From contig CAJUNP010000034.1 of assembly GCA_910587935.1 (NCBI GenBank), positions 1-29,045 on the forward strand: 29,045 nucleotides of DNA. The letters are read 5' to 3'. The number at the start of each line of letters is the position of its first letter. Position 1 is the stretch's first letter. The notes beneath the pieces are model-generated. The model was not told the origin of the DNA. It saw only the letters and a list, made by a program, of their open reading frames with translations, and did no database searches. Both the position numbers and the translations under genes were made by a program. Shown here piece after piece: positions 9,235 through 17,497 of the stretch. This DNA is from an uncultured Lachnospiraceae bacterium (GTDB lineage Bacteria > Bacillota > Clostridia > Lachnospirales > Lachnospiraceae).

Positions 9235-10791
9235 CTATACGATCTTTGTCGTCCATTCCCGGCAGTCCCAGACACAGGTCGCCAGACCCTCGTAAAATTC
9301 CGGTTCATGGCAGACCATCAATATACTGCCCTTATACGCCTTAAGCGCCCGACGGAGTTCCTCCTTGGCGTCCGGATCCAGATGGTTCGTAGGCTCGTCC
9401 AGAAGCAGGATGTTTGTCTCCCGGTTGATAAGCTTGCAAAGCCTTACCTTTGCCTGCTCCCCGCCGCTTAAAACCTTCACTTTGCTTTCGATATGTTTTG
9501 TGGTAAGTCCGCATTTGGCCAGGGCGGAACGGACTTCATACTGGGAATAAGCGGGGAACTCCCGCCAGATTTCTTCCATACAGGAGGTTTCTATATCCGG
9601 AGCCATTTCCTGTTCAAAATAACCGATACTCAAATAATCCCCCAGCTCTACGGTTCCTTCCAGAGACGGAATCAGTCCCAGAATACTTTTCAGTAAGGTG
9701 GTTTTTCCGATTCCGTTGGAGCCAATCAACGCAATTTTCTGGCCCCGTTCCATTTCCAGGTTCAAAGGCGTAGAAAGAGGTTCCTGATAACCGATTACCA
9801 AATCGTGCGCCTGAAAAATATAACGTCCCGGTGTGCGCGCTTCTTTAAAATGAAATTCCGGCTTCGGTTTTTCTCCGGCAAGCTCGATCACTTCCATTTT
9901 GTCCAGTTTTTTCTGGCGGGACATTGCCATATTGCGGGTAGCTACCCTGGCTTTGTTGCGGGCTACAAAATCTTTTAAATCGGCGATTTCTTTCTGCTGC
10001 CGGTTATACGCCGCTTCCAGCTGGGCTTTCTTTACCGCGTAAACCTCTTGAAATTTATCGTAATTGCCTACATAGCGGTGAAGCTCCTGTTGGTCCATAT
10101 GATAGATCAGATTTACCACGCTGTTTAAAAACGGGATGTCGTGGGATATTAAAATAAAGGCATTCTCATAATCGTTCAAATACCGTTTCAGCCACTCGAT
10201 ATGTTCCGCATCCAGATAGTTAGTCGGCTCGTCCAAAAGCAGGATATCCGGTTTCTCCAGTAAAAGCTTTGCCAGCAGAACCTTGGTTCTCTGCCCTCCG
10301 CTTAAATCCGTGACATCCCTGTCAAGTCCCACATCCGTAAGCCCAAGGGCTCTGGCCACTTCCTCCACCTTCGCGTCGATCATATAAAAATCGTGCATGG
10401 TAAGCAGATCCTGGATTGTGCCGAGTTCTTCCATATACGCTTCCAGCTCCGCTTCACCGGCTTCGCCCATTTTATCGCAGATATCGTTCATGCGCGCTTC
10501 CAGCTCAAAAAGAAAATCAAAGGCCGATTTGAGAACGTCCCTGACCGACATTCCTTTTTCAAGCGCCGTGTGCTGATCCAGATAACCGACGCGGACATTT
10601 TTGGCCCACTCTACTTTTCCCTCGTCCGGAGCAAGGCTTCCGGTAATAATGTTCATAAACGTTGACTTTCCTTCTCCGTTTGCGCCGATTAAGCCGATAT
10701 GTTCTCCTTTTAACAGCCGAAAGGAGACCTGGGAAAAAATTGCCCGGTCTCCAAATCCATGTGATAAGTTAACTACATTTAATATACTCAT
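9235..10791 (-). CDS. ABC-F family ATPase
   Basis: A 518-aa soluble protein with two ABC ATPase domains in one chain and no membrane segments, the ABC-F layout of ribosome-binding translation factors and ribosome-protection proteins. Domain 1: Walker A GANGEGKST (near residue 36), signature LSGGQ, Walker B LLLDEPTNYLD. The linker (about residues 235-320) is helical and charged and corresponds to the P-site tRNA interaction motif. Domain 2: Walker A GSNGIGKTT, signature LSGGE, Walker B LLLDEPTNHLD. Length and sequence fit the YbiT/YkpA-like housekeeping type better than a specialised resistance protein, but resistance cannot be excluded. No Shine-Dalgarno is strong; a small fold-back structure lies in its short leader. 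Confidence 0.9.
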   Translation of the reverse strand: MSILNVVNLSHGFGDRAIFSQVSFRLLKGEHIGLIGANGEGKSTFMNIITGSLAPDEGKVEWAKNVRVGYLDQHTALEKGMSVRDVLKSAFDFLFELEARMNDICDKMGEAGEAELEAYMEELGTIQDLLTMHDFYMIDAKVEEVARALGLTDVGLDRDVTDLSGGQRTKVLLAKLLLEKPDILLLDEPTNYLDAEHIEWLKRYLNDYENAFILISHDIPFLNSVVNLIYHMDQQELHRYVGNYDKFQEVYAVKKAQLEAAYNRQQKEIADLKDFVARNKARVATRNMAMSRQKKLDKMEVIELAGEKPKPEFHFKEARTPGRYIFQAHDLVIGYQEPLSTPLNLEMERGQKIALIGSNGIGKTTLLKSILGLIPSLEGTVELGDYLSIGYFEQEMAPDIETSCMEEIWREFPAYSQYEVRSALAKCGLTTKHIESKVKVLSGGEQAKVRLCKLINRETNILLLDEPTNHLDPDAKEELRRALKAYKGSILMVCHEPEFYEGLATCVWDCREWTTKIV

Positions 10792-10801
10792 AATTGTCCC
10801 G

Positions 10802-10839
10802 ATACCTTTCCGGAGTATTTATCGGAAAATATCCGGTAT
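10802..10839 (-). promoter_or_regulatory. Two-part stem-loop in the ABC-F leader
   Basis: In the 52-nt gap upstream of the ABC-F gene, ATACC (10802-10806) pairs with GGTAT (10835-10839) and TTTCCG (10807-10812) with CGGAAA (10823-10828). On minus it ends about 10 nt before the ATG and contains the only AAAGG-like ribosome binding sequence. It could control translation, but no attenuator with a U-tract or leader peptide is seen. Confidence 0.3.
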
Positions 10840-10843
10840 TCCC

Positions 10844-12169
10844 TTATATAATTCTGGATTCTTTTTTATACCATTCTCTTTTGTCTTCATACATTTTCTG
10901 ATCTGCCTGCGTAATCAGATAATCCATATCCACACTTCCGTCCGGTTTCCAAACATGCCCAAGAGCCATGGACGCTTCCGCCTTTATCATATCTGTTTTG
11001 AGCGTTTCTATTTTCCGATACATTTCCTCTTCGGTAATTCCTTCGCACAAAACCAGAAATTCATCGCCGCCCACACGGAACAGAGCATATCCGTTAAATT
11101 CTTTTTGCAGGCACTGTCCGGCCCGGATCAACAGCTGGTCTCCGTTCTGGTGTCCTTTCGTATCATTGGCCCGTTTCAGTCCCATTACATCGCAGTACAA
11201 AATACCGACGCTCCTTCCGGGATGCATGGCGGCAATATACTCATGCATTGCGTGTCTGTTCCCCACTCCCGTCAGCTGATCCTGAAAGCACATTTCCTCC
11301 AGGCGTCTTACCAGATTTCTGCGGCGCAGAAGGGAATCCATAAAGTGCCCCCATATCTGGAACATGGTCGTTATATGATCCAGAACTTCTTCAGGAGGAT
11401 TATCCAGTCCGTAAAAGCCAATAATTTTTTTATCTCTTACAAGAGGGCTTACGATCAGGGATTGAATATTCTGCGGATGCAGATATTCGTAAACCTCAGG
11501 GTCTATCTCCCGGATCTTTTCCAAATCTTTAATAAAAATATTTTTACCTGCCTGAAATCTTTCGTACCATAAACGAAGAACATCGAATGGAACGTCCTGC
11601 AGATTTTCCTTCTGCGGCATTACGCCGCTTGCGCACCACTCGTAAGTATTACAAAACGATCCCTTATCCGTCTCCTCAAAAATGTAAACTCTGTCGCTGT
11701 TAAAGGTCAGTCCCAGGTATCCCAGCAGGACATTGATGGACTTTTCCGGCGTAGACGCAGAAAGAGAAATGCGGAGACCTTCGTTAATAATGGCGTCGTT
11801 ACTTTCGCACACCTGATTCGGGTACATTTCCGTTCCTACATCCACCGCCAGGATAAAACGATTCTTTTTTCCATCTTCTTCTATTACCGTTTCTTTAAAA
11901 GCAAGCCTTTTCTTAATAGCGGGATTATAGCGCACCTCTTCCAGGAAATATCCGGACTCCAGTTTTTTATCGCAGCACACTGCGCAGGGAGACTGACTGC
12001 CGGCCAGCAACTCATAACATCTTTTTCCCTGATACGCTTTTTCATCCGATATTCCGTATAATTTCCGCGCCCTACGGTTCATATATACGATTTCGTAAGT
12101 ATCCATATCCACAACATATACAATCTCATTTAATTCTTCATAAAAATGCCATAACTTTTTATCTTCCAT
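10844..12169 (-). CDS. PAS-GAF-GGDEF diguanylate cyclase
   Basis: A 441-aa cytoplasmic protein that probably makes cyclic di-GMP from two GTP. Order: PAS domain (about residues 5-110, beginning near IVYVVDMDTYEIVYMN, with a Cys-rich end CAVCCDKK), a GAF-like domain (about 120-285), then GGDEF (about 290-441). The active-site loop is RVGGDEF near residue 370 and the DxLTxxxNR motif is DQLTGVGNR. The product-inhibition RxxD site expected a few residues before GGDEF is absent (FNGY there). The ATG at 12169 is chosen because GGAG lies 6 nt upstream; two earlier in-frame ATGs lack this. It starts 50 nt after the chemoreceptor gene, so both may be in one transcript and share a signal response. Confidence 0.85.
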   Translation of the reverse strand: MEDKKLWHFYEELNEIVYVVDMDTYEIVYMNRRARKLYGISDEKAYQGKRCYELLAGSQSPCAVCCDKKLESGYFLEEVRYNPAIKKRLAFKETVIEEDGKKNRFILAVDVGTEMYPNQVCESNDAIINEGLRISLSASTPEKSINVLLGYLGLTFNSDRVYIFEETDKGSFCNTYEWCASGVMPQKENLQDVPFDVLRLWYERFQAGKNIFIKDLEKIREIDPEVYEYLHPQNIQSLIVSPLVRDKKIIGFYGLDNPPEEVLDHITTMFQIWGHFMDSLLRRRNLVRRLEEMCFQDQLTGVGNRHAMHEYIAAMHPGRSVGILYCDVMGLKRANDTKGHQNGDQLLIRAGQCLQKEFNGYALFRVGGDEFLVLCEGITEEEMYRKIETLKTDMIKAEASMALGHVWKPDGSVDMDYLITQADQKMYEDKREWYKKESRII

Positions 12170-12219
12170 AATAAACTCCATATGGTGCTTCATAAATAGA
12201 AAATTTAAAATTGTGATTT

Positions 12220-14226
12220 TTATACTTTAAATGATGTAACTGTCTGATTTAACAGTTCGCTCAACCGGAACAGCTCTTTTGTCCGGGCAAGTACCGAACG
12301 GGAACTTTGATCGGAGCTTTCGGCAAACTGTTCCATTCCGCACATGCTCCGGGCAATTTCGCCCATAAGCGCCGCAATGCTTCCGATCGATACGTTAATA
12401 CCCTCCATGCCTTCGCTCATCTCCCGGGAAGCCGCCCCAAGGTTACCGGAAATATCGCTGTAAAATACGGCGTCCTCCTTATACATTTCAGCGAGCTCCG
12501 TCAAACCCGCATAATCCTTCATTACCTTTTCGTTCATAAATTCCAGCAGCCCTCCGGCGCTTTGTGACAATGCGGATACATTCTCCACCACGGCTTCCGT
12601 CACCTGCCGGATCTTTTCTACCGCCTGCCTGGAATGATTGGCAAGCTGGCGGATCTCCTCCGCGACCACAACGAAGCCTTTTCCCGCTTCTCCGGCCCTT
12701 GCCGCCTCAATGGACGCATTCAGCGCCAAAAGATTTGTGCGGGAACTGATTGCAAGAATTTCGCTTGTTAACGCGTCAATTTCCTCTACCTGCCGGCTGT
12801 CCGCAATTGCTTTCTCCAGTTCTTCTCTCGATTTCCTGTAAAGGGATACGGCTTCCCGGCTGGATTTTTCACAGTCTTCATGCTGTTTACCGGCGCGGCT
12901 CATAATATTTCCCGACTGATTTAACGCTTCCTTTGCCTTCCGTGCCACATCTTCAACCACAATCCCCAGTTCCCGCCCGGTTTTCTTTACGTCTTCTATC
13001 AGCTCTTTCGCCTGTTCCGTCTGATTCTTCACCCGGACCGCCTCTTTCAGGATATTGGAAATATCTTTTGTCAGCACGGTCATTTTACCGGAAGCGCCTT
13101 CGGCAATCGTTTCAATATCCCGCGCTTCTTCTTTGGTATTTAAAATAATTCCCCGGATCTGCTGCCGCACTTCTACGGTAGCCGTCCGGATCTGTTCCGT
13201 CTCATTTTTATATTGACTGGGAATCTTATTCCTTTTATCCGTAACAGGATTCTCGGAAAAATCTCCGGAGGCAAACTGTTTAAGCATCTGTACGGGCGCC
13301 ATCATTCTGCCAATCAGCCACGCCGTAAAAATTGCGGCAAAAATAATGACGGCAAAAGCGATAACGGCCGCCACCGCAATCATGACTTTTAAAGATTCCT
13401 GCACATTGGCCGTCGGCGCCGCGACACCCAGCATCCAGCTGCTGCCCGTAATCAGGGACGCCGCAAAATAACATTCTCCGCCGTCATAGTCCGCAAGCCT
13501 TTGTACTCCGCCATCCGCCCCGTTCATTAAGCCTGTAAGGCCGGGCTGCATATCGGCTACGGCAAACGCTGCATTTTCCGAAGGTTTATATTCATCATTA
13601 ACATGTACCACATATTGCCCGCTGCTGTCAACTAAGAATCCATAAACTCCCTGTGCATAATTGATGCTTTCCGTCAGCTCCGTTACCGTTCCAAGCGTTA
13701 CGTCAAGGCCGATTACGGCCGCCAGTTCTCCGTCTATGTATACCGGTGAAGCAATCGTAGCGCACATCTGATTGGTCAGCACGTCCCAGTAAGGGTCCGT
13801 TACAACCGTTGTTTTTTTCTCTGCCGCCTGCTGATACCAGCCCCGCTGCACCGGATCGTATCCCTGCGGAATCACGGCCTCTTTGTTGGACTGGATAAAC
13901 TTACTGTCTTTTGTTCCACAATACAGATTCAACAATTCCGTCCTGTCCGCCGCAAAAATATCCAAAACCGATTGAATAAACGTATCCGTGATGTTTTCAG
14001 ACGCTTCAATACTGTTGGCCGCTCCTTTCGCAAGCATTTTTTCATTTTCTATCCATGTATTGATTTCTTCCGCGTATTTATCCGCGTTTAACTGCAACGC
14101 TTCCGTCTGATCCCGAATCAGACGCTTTCCTGCTACCATAACGATTCCCAGTGTTGTCAGTACAATACTTAACGCCACAAAACAGATAACACTGATCGTC
14201 AGTTTTCCCTTAATCGTTCTTCCCAT
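12220..14226 (-). CDS. Methyl-accepting chemotaxis protein with dCache sensor
   Basis: A 668-aa membrane chemoreceptor. TM1 at about residues 10-30, a long extracytoplasmic dCache_1-type sensor (about 35-280, with segments such as DPYWDVLTNQMCATIASPVY and GLDVTLGTVTELTESI), TM2 near 283-305 (AVAAVIAFAVIIFAAIF), a HAMP-like linker, then the signalling domain to the end. The hairpin tip is seen in the segment from LLALNASIEAARAGEAGKGF to VVVAEEIRQLA. The C-terminus TVTSFKV is usual for the family, with no CheR-binding pentapeptide. dCache domains often bind amino acids, amines or organic acids; the ligand is unknown. No other chemotaxis gene is in the window, so it must work with a CheA/CheW set elsewhere. 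Confidence 0.9.
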   Translation of the reverse strand: MGRTIKGKLTISVICFVALSIVLTTLGIVMVAGKRLIRDQTEALQLNADKYAEEINTWIENEKMLAKGAANSIEASENITDTFIQSVLDIFAADRTELLNLYCGTKDSKFIQSNKEAVIPQGYDPVQRGWYQQAAEKKTTVVTDPYWDVLTNQMCATIASPVYIDGELAAVIGLDVTLGTVTELTESINYAQGVYGFLVDSSGQYVVHVNDEYKPSENAAFAVADMQPGLTGLMNGADGGVQRLADYDGGECYFAASLITGSSWMLGVAAPTANVQESLKVMIAVAAVIAFAVIIFAAIFTAWLIGRMMAPVQMLKQFASGDFSENPVTDKRNKIPSQYKNETEQIRTATVEVRQQIRGIILNTKEEARDIETIAEGASGKMTVLTKDISNILKEAVRVKNQTEQAKELIEDVKKTGRELGIVVEDVARKAKEALNQSGNIMSRAGKQHEDCEKSSREAVSLYRKSREELEKAIADSRQVEEIDALTSEILAISSRTNLLALNASIEAARAGEAGKGFVVVAEEIRQLANHSRQAVEKIRQVTEAVVENVSALSQSAGGLLEFMNEKVMKDYAGLTELAEMYKEDAVFYSDISGNLGAASREMSEGMEGINVSIGSIAALMGEIARSMCGMEQFAESSDQSSRSVLARTKELFRLSELLNQTVTSFKV

Positions 14227-14269
14227 AATCCGTTACCTCTTTGTACATTTTAAATACATTTTTTAAGTC

Positions 14270-14295
14270 ATTATATCAGCATTTTTTTAAAATGC
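14270..14295 (-). promoter_or_regulatory. TATAAT box and small hairpin upstream of the chemoreceptor
   Basis: On minus, TATAAT (14270-14275) lies about 44 nt before the chemoreceptor ATG. Just upstream is a 7-bp inverted repeat GCATTTT / AAAATGC (14279-14285 and 14289-14295) with a 3-nt loop. No convincing -35 was found, so the promoter may need an activator or another sigma factor. The usual SigD (flagellar) -35 TAAA is not at the right distance. Confidence 0.3.
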
Positions 14296-14344
14296 GACCA
14301 AAAGGGAACCATTCGCGTTTTTTTGGGTACGGATTGCCGTTACA

Positions 14345-15073
14345 TTATTCCTCTCCGCAGTAATAGGCAAAATATTGTTCCCGCAAAGCCTGATAGGACC
14401 CCCTGGGCAGATAAATTTTTTTACCGTTATCCATCTCAAGTTCCTGGGAATTCAGGCTTTCCATATGTCCCAGGTTCACAATATAAGCGCCTCCGACTCT
14501 TACAAATTCCCAATATCCGGACAGCATTTCGTATATCTCGGTCATCGTCCGGCGGAGCAAATGCCAGGAGCCGTCCGAAAGGTGCAGGCACTGCGTCTTT
14601 CTCTGGGCCTCGCAGTACACAATATCGTTTAAAGCAATACGCTGTATTTTTCCGTCGATCCGAAACAAAAGATATTTTTTCCGGTCCGTTTCCAGTTCCT
14701 CCAAAATTTTGTCCAAAACGGAAAATAAAACTTTTTCGGAAACCGGCTTTACCAGGTACTGCGCCGCTTCTACTCCAAAAGCCTCCAGCGCATGCTCTTT
14801 TGAAGTGGTAAGAAAGATAATCCGGCTCCGGTTCCCCATGCCGCGCAGCTCTCTCGCCGCCTCAATCCCCATCTTATCCGGCATATATATGTCCAGTATC
14901 ATCAAGTCCGGCATATAATTTTTTTCCCGGACCGTGTAAAGCAATTCGTCCGCGTTTTCAAAACGTTCTATCTGAAATTCTGTTCCGGAACGACTTTTCT
15001 CATATTGATTCAACATTTGCTCTGTCTTTATCAGTTCCGCCGTCTCATCGTCGCATAACGCTATAGAATACAT
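14345..15073 (-). CDS. LytTR response regulator
   Basis: A 242-aa DNA-binding response regulator. The receiver domain (about 1-120) has the acidic pocket CDD at 7-9, the phospho-acceptor Asp61 (MILDIYMPD), Thr89/90 and the invariant Lys109 (LVKPVS). The LytTR DNA-binding domain (about 140-240) is marked by ALNDIVYCEAQRK and the C-terminal PRGSYQALREQYF. It lies 19 nt after the histidine kinase gene and is surely its partner. Targets are unknown; LytTR proteins bind direct repeats upstream of promoters, and no bacteriocin or cyclic peptide gene is adjacent. Confidence 0.92.
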   Translation of the reverse strand: MYSIALCDDETAELIKTEQMLNQYEKSRSGTEFQIERFENADELLYTVREKNYMPDLMILDIYMPDKMGIEAARELRGMGNRSRIIFLTTSKEHALEAFGVEAAQYLVKPVSEKVLFSVLDKILEELETDRKKYLLFRIDGKIQRIALNDIVYCEAQRKTQCLHLSDGSWHLLRRTMTEIYEMLSGYWEFVRVGGAYIVNLGHMESLNSQELEMDNGKKIYLPRGSYQALREQYFAYYCGEE

Positions 15074-15092
15074 AAGCGCGCCCCCTATATTT

Positions 15093-16421
15093 TTATTTCG
15101 TGCCGGTTACGGACACCGATGGAATATTTATGATCAGCCGGAAAATAAATGTCCCGTTATCATTTTTGAAATCATACTCTCCCTGATATTTTTCGGCTGT
15201 CTTAATAATACTGAGCACACCGATTCCGCCTGTAGATTCCGGCTTGGGAAGTCCGTTTACAAGCTCCGTTTCAACGCGGCAGGTATTGCTGCAGTATATG
15301 ACTAATTTATTTTTCTTCTTTTTAATCGTAAGATGAATAGAGCACGGCCTTTTCTGCGGACTTTTTTTCACTTCCATGCATCCGTAAATGGCGTTTTCAT
15401 AAGCGTTGGCCAAAATCGTCACAAGATCCAGTCCGGATATTGCCGGATTCCGGCTTAACTCCACATCCAGCGTAACTTCTATCTGTTCGCCGCGCGCTTT
15501 TCTTGTATATGCCGATAAAATATTATTTACCGCCGTATTGGCGCAGATATACTCGGCAAGATTCTCCTCCGTATCCTCCTGATATTCCTTCAAATATGCC
15601 AAAATCTCTTCTGTCTGTCCCCTGCGCGCATATTCCCCTATCACGGCGTTATGATGTCTTATATCGTGCCGCACTCTTTTCCCGGACTCAACGGATTCCT
15701 CAAGAAGCTCCATATTTCTTTCCAATAGCCTCTGGTTCATATCCATAAGCTGATTTTCTTTTCTGTATTCTTTCTCTCTGCCGATATGCAGGTATAGCCG
15801 AAAGACCAGAAGCTGCAGCGCGCCTGTCAAAAAAAAGTTCATGAAAATCTGGAAAAGGCGGTAAGGCGTCTGTTCGTTGACGTCAGGATTTAAAATAAAT
15901 CCGATTCCGAAAAGAAGACTGATTATCATAACGGTTACGCTGAACCGATCCACCTCGTTTTCCACATAATAGCCAAAGCCCCGGATTGAATCTTTTAATT
16001 TTTTATTCAGGTAGTATGCCAGAATGAGAATCAGAATTATACGTGTGATAATATCCGCCCAGATATTGCGGTCAAAGAAAATTACGGCAATTTTGATTCC
16101 GCCGACCAGAAAAAAAGCCATCAGGTAAAAGGTCAGAGCCAGCTTGTAAATTGACAGAAAAACGTGGTCACGGCTTATAAAGAGTGCAAAAACAGCGAAA
16201 CATACATACATCGCTATAGGAGTTATTTTTATACAGCTTTTCCAGTCGATCACATACCAGACGCACGCCAGCGCCACAAGTGCGACGCCAAAACAGCTAT
16301 AGCACACCGCCGTCTTTTTTCTGCCAAACCGCGGTTCACTCATCAGGCAAAATAACAGAATCGTCCCTGCAAGGCTTATTGTAAACCGAATCAACGCCGT
16401 TAATACGGAGCCACCCAACAT
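15093..16421 (-). CDS. GHKL sensor histidine kinase (AgrC-like)
   Basis: A 442-aa membrane histidine kinase. About seven hydrophobic segments fill residues 1-220. Then comes a helix with the phosphorylated histidine in RHDIRHHN near 262, and a HATPase_c_5-type ATP domain with an N-box-like LVTILANAYENAIYG and a G-box ESTGGIGVLSI. This is the AgrC/CitA-like GHKL layout that pairs with LytTR regulators. The ATG has GGGAGGG 9 nt upstream. An AgrC role would need an AgrD peptide and AgrB protease; I searched the 16422-16651 gap by eye and saw neither, so the ligand is unknown. Confidence 0.9.
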   Translation of the reverse strand: MLGGSVLTALIRFTISLAGTILLFCLMSEPRFGRKKTAVCYSCFGVALVALACVWYVIDWKSCIKITPIAMYVCFAVFALFISRDHVFLSIYKLALTFYLMAFFLVGGIKIAVIFFDRNIWADIITRIILILILAYYLNKKLKDSIRGFGYYVENEVDRFSVTVMIISLLFGIGFILNPDVNEQTPYRLFQIFMNFFLTGALQLLVFRLYLHIGREKEYRKENQLMDMNQRLLERNMELLEESVESGKRVRHDIRHHNAVIGEYARRGQTEEILAYLKEYQEDTEENLAEYICANTAVNNILSAYTRKARGEQIEVTLDVELSRNPAISGLDLVTILANAYENAIYGCMEVKKSPQKRPCSIHLTIKKKKNKLVIYCSNTCRVETELVNGLPKPESTGGIGVLSIIKTAEKYQGEYDFKNDNGTFIFRLIINIPSVSVTGTK

Positions 16422-16447
16422 ATCTTTTACCCTCCCCTGTCATCGTC

Positions 16448-16502
16448 ATTATAGCAATCTACTGCGTAGTATATCATAAGTTTTTATCCGGCAGGATAAA
16501 AA
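16448..16502 (-). promoter_or_regulatory. Promoter region and perfect hairpin upstream of the kinase gene
   Basis: On minus, a TATAAT box lies at 16448-16453, 27 nt before the kinase ATG; the hexamer 17 nt upstream of it is poor. Further upstream, TTTTTATCC (16481-16489) and GGATAAAAA (16494-16502) form a perfect 9-bp inverted repeat with a GGCA loop. It may be an operator of an activator of this weak promoter, or a transcript end left from the upstream operon. Confidence 0.4.
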
Positions 16503-16553
16503 TCAACCGGCAAAATTAACTCAAGGTAATAATTCTCTTAATTGAAAAAAATA

Positions 16554-16579
16554 CAGGGCATAGCAACCGCCATGCCCTG
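16554..16579 (-). terminator. Rho-independent terminator of the sialic acid operon
   Basis: On minus, CAGGGCAT (16572-16579 side) pairs with ATGCCCTG (16554-16561 side), with an extra inner GC/GC pair and a short loop, followed directly by a T-rich tract (TATTTTTTTC). It lies about 70 nt after the RpiR stop, so it ends the whole nan transcript. Confidence 0.85.
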
Positions 16580-16651
16580 CATTTTCTATCGTTGTGCTTC
16601 TCATACAGATTAAATCCCTTATCCTCTAAACGCTGATTTCCATACACTGTT

Positions 16652-17497
16652 TTACGTCTCCGATAACCGGCCCGGTGCGTCAACACGGGTGTACAATGCG
16701 CGCTGTGTATCTCCGTGAAGCGCCATCTTCCGGTTCCGGTCCTGACTGACATATTCATTGTAGATGGCGTCAATCATCAAAAGAAGCGGAAACTGAGGAG
16801 ATACCGTGCTGCCCGTCTCCAAGAACTTTGAATAGGCAGTCAGCACTACCTCATCGCAGAATTCCCTGTAGCAGTTTCTGTCACGGGTCGTAATAAACAC
16901 GGTTTTCGCGCCTCTGTTATGTGCTTCCTTCAGCAAATACAGGACCGGCCCGGTCTGCCCGCTGATGCTGAAACCAAACACCAGGCTTTCCGCATCCACA
17001 AAAATTGCCTGCATCTTCATGCGGTCGGCATCCTGCAGAGAATCGATATCCACGCCGATCCGCATAAAACGGCTTTCCATCTCACTGACTGCCAATCCCG
17101 AGCTTCCGATTCCACAGGCTATAACCCGCTTACAGTGGTCCATATATTGAACAATACGCGCAATTTGGGCCTCATCCATCAGGCAGCATGTTCTGTTCAA
17201 AAGATCCTGATAGGTATCCATAACCGTCTTCGTGCTTAAAGCTATCTCTTCTTTACTCTCCCGAAGAGACTCTTTATACCGGTACAAAAACTCCCGGTAT
17301 CCGTCAAATCCGCACTTTTTTGCAAAACGGGATATGGACGCCTCAGACACAAATATTCTGCCGGATAACTCTTTTATGGTAAAATCCCCGTCTTCCCGGT
17401 TGGTTATAAAAAAATCCGCAATTCTCTTTTCAGACTGTGTCATACTGTCATATTTTGTTTCTATCACCGGAACAATCGACTTATTGCTCTCCGCCAT
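16652..17497 (-). CDS. RpiR/MurR-type regulator, probable NanR
   Basis: A 281-aa regulator. The N-terminal HTH_6 domain (about 1-80: MTQSEKRIADFF, then FVSEASISRFAKKCGFDGYREF) binds DNA. The C-terminal SIS domain (about 110-250: GIGSSGLAVS, later FGFSISGQT) binds phosphosugars. As the last gene of the nan operon it is the likely sensor of ManNAc-6-phosphate or a related intermediate, as for RpiR-type NanR proteins of other Firmicutes. Start chosen at the ATG at 17497, with GGGGG 7 nt upstream; this overlaps the end of the ROK gene by 17 nt, so translation is coupled. A 22-codon longer reading has no better ribosome binding site. Confidence 0.85.
   Translation of the reverse strand: MAESNKSIVPVIETKYDSMTQSEKRIADFFITNREDGDFTIKELSGRIFVSEASISRFAKKCGFDGYREFLYRYKESLRESKEEIALSTKTVMDTYQDLLNRTCCLMDEAQIARIVQYMDHCKRVIACGIGSSGLAVSEMESRFMRIGVDIDSLQDADRMKMQAIFVDAESLVFGFSISGQTGPVLYLLKEAHNRGAKTVFITTRDRNCYREFCDEVVLTAYSKFLETGSTVSPQFPLLLMIDAIYNEYVSQDRNRKMALHGDTQRALYTRVDAPGRLSET

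Noticed and set aside
10601..11572. A 323-aa plus-strand open frame
   Set aside because: It is antisense to the ABC-F start and the GGDEF gene and shows no family features.
14296..14344. Terminator after the LytTR regulator
   Set aside because: Only a 4-bp GCGA/TCGC pairing was found, with no T-tract in the right place.
16422..16651. AgrD-like peptide gene upstream of the histidine kinase
   Set aside because: No short open frame with a ribosome binding site and a cysteine-containing core was found on minus; the space is filled by a terminator, an inverted repeat and the promoter.
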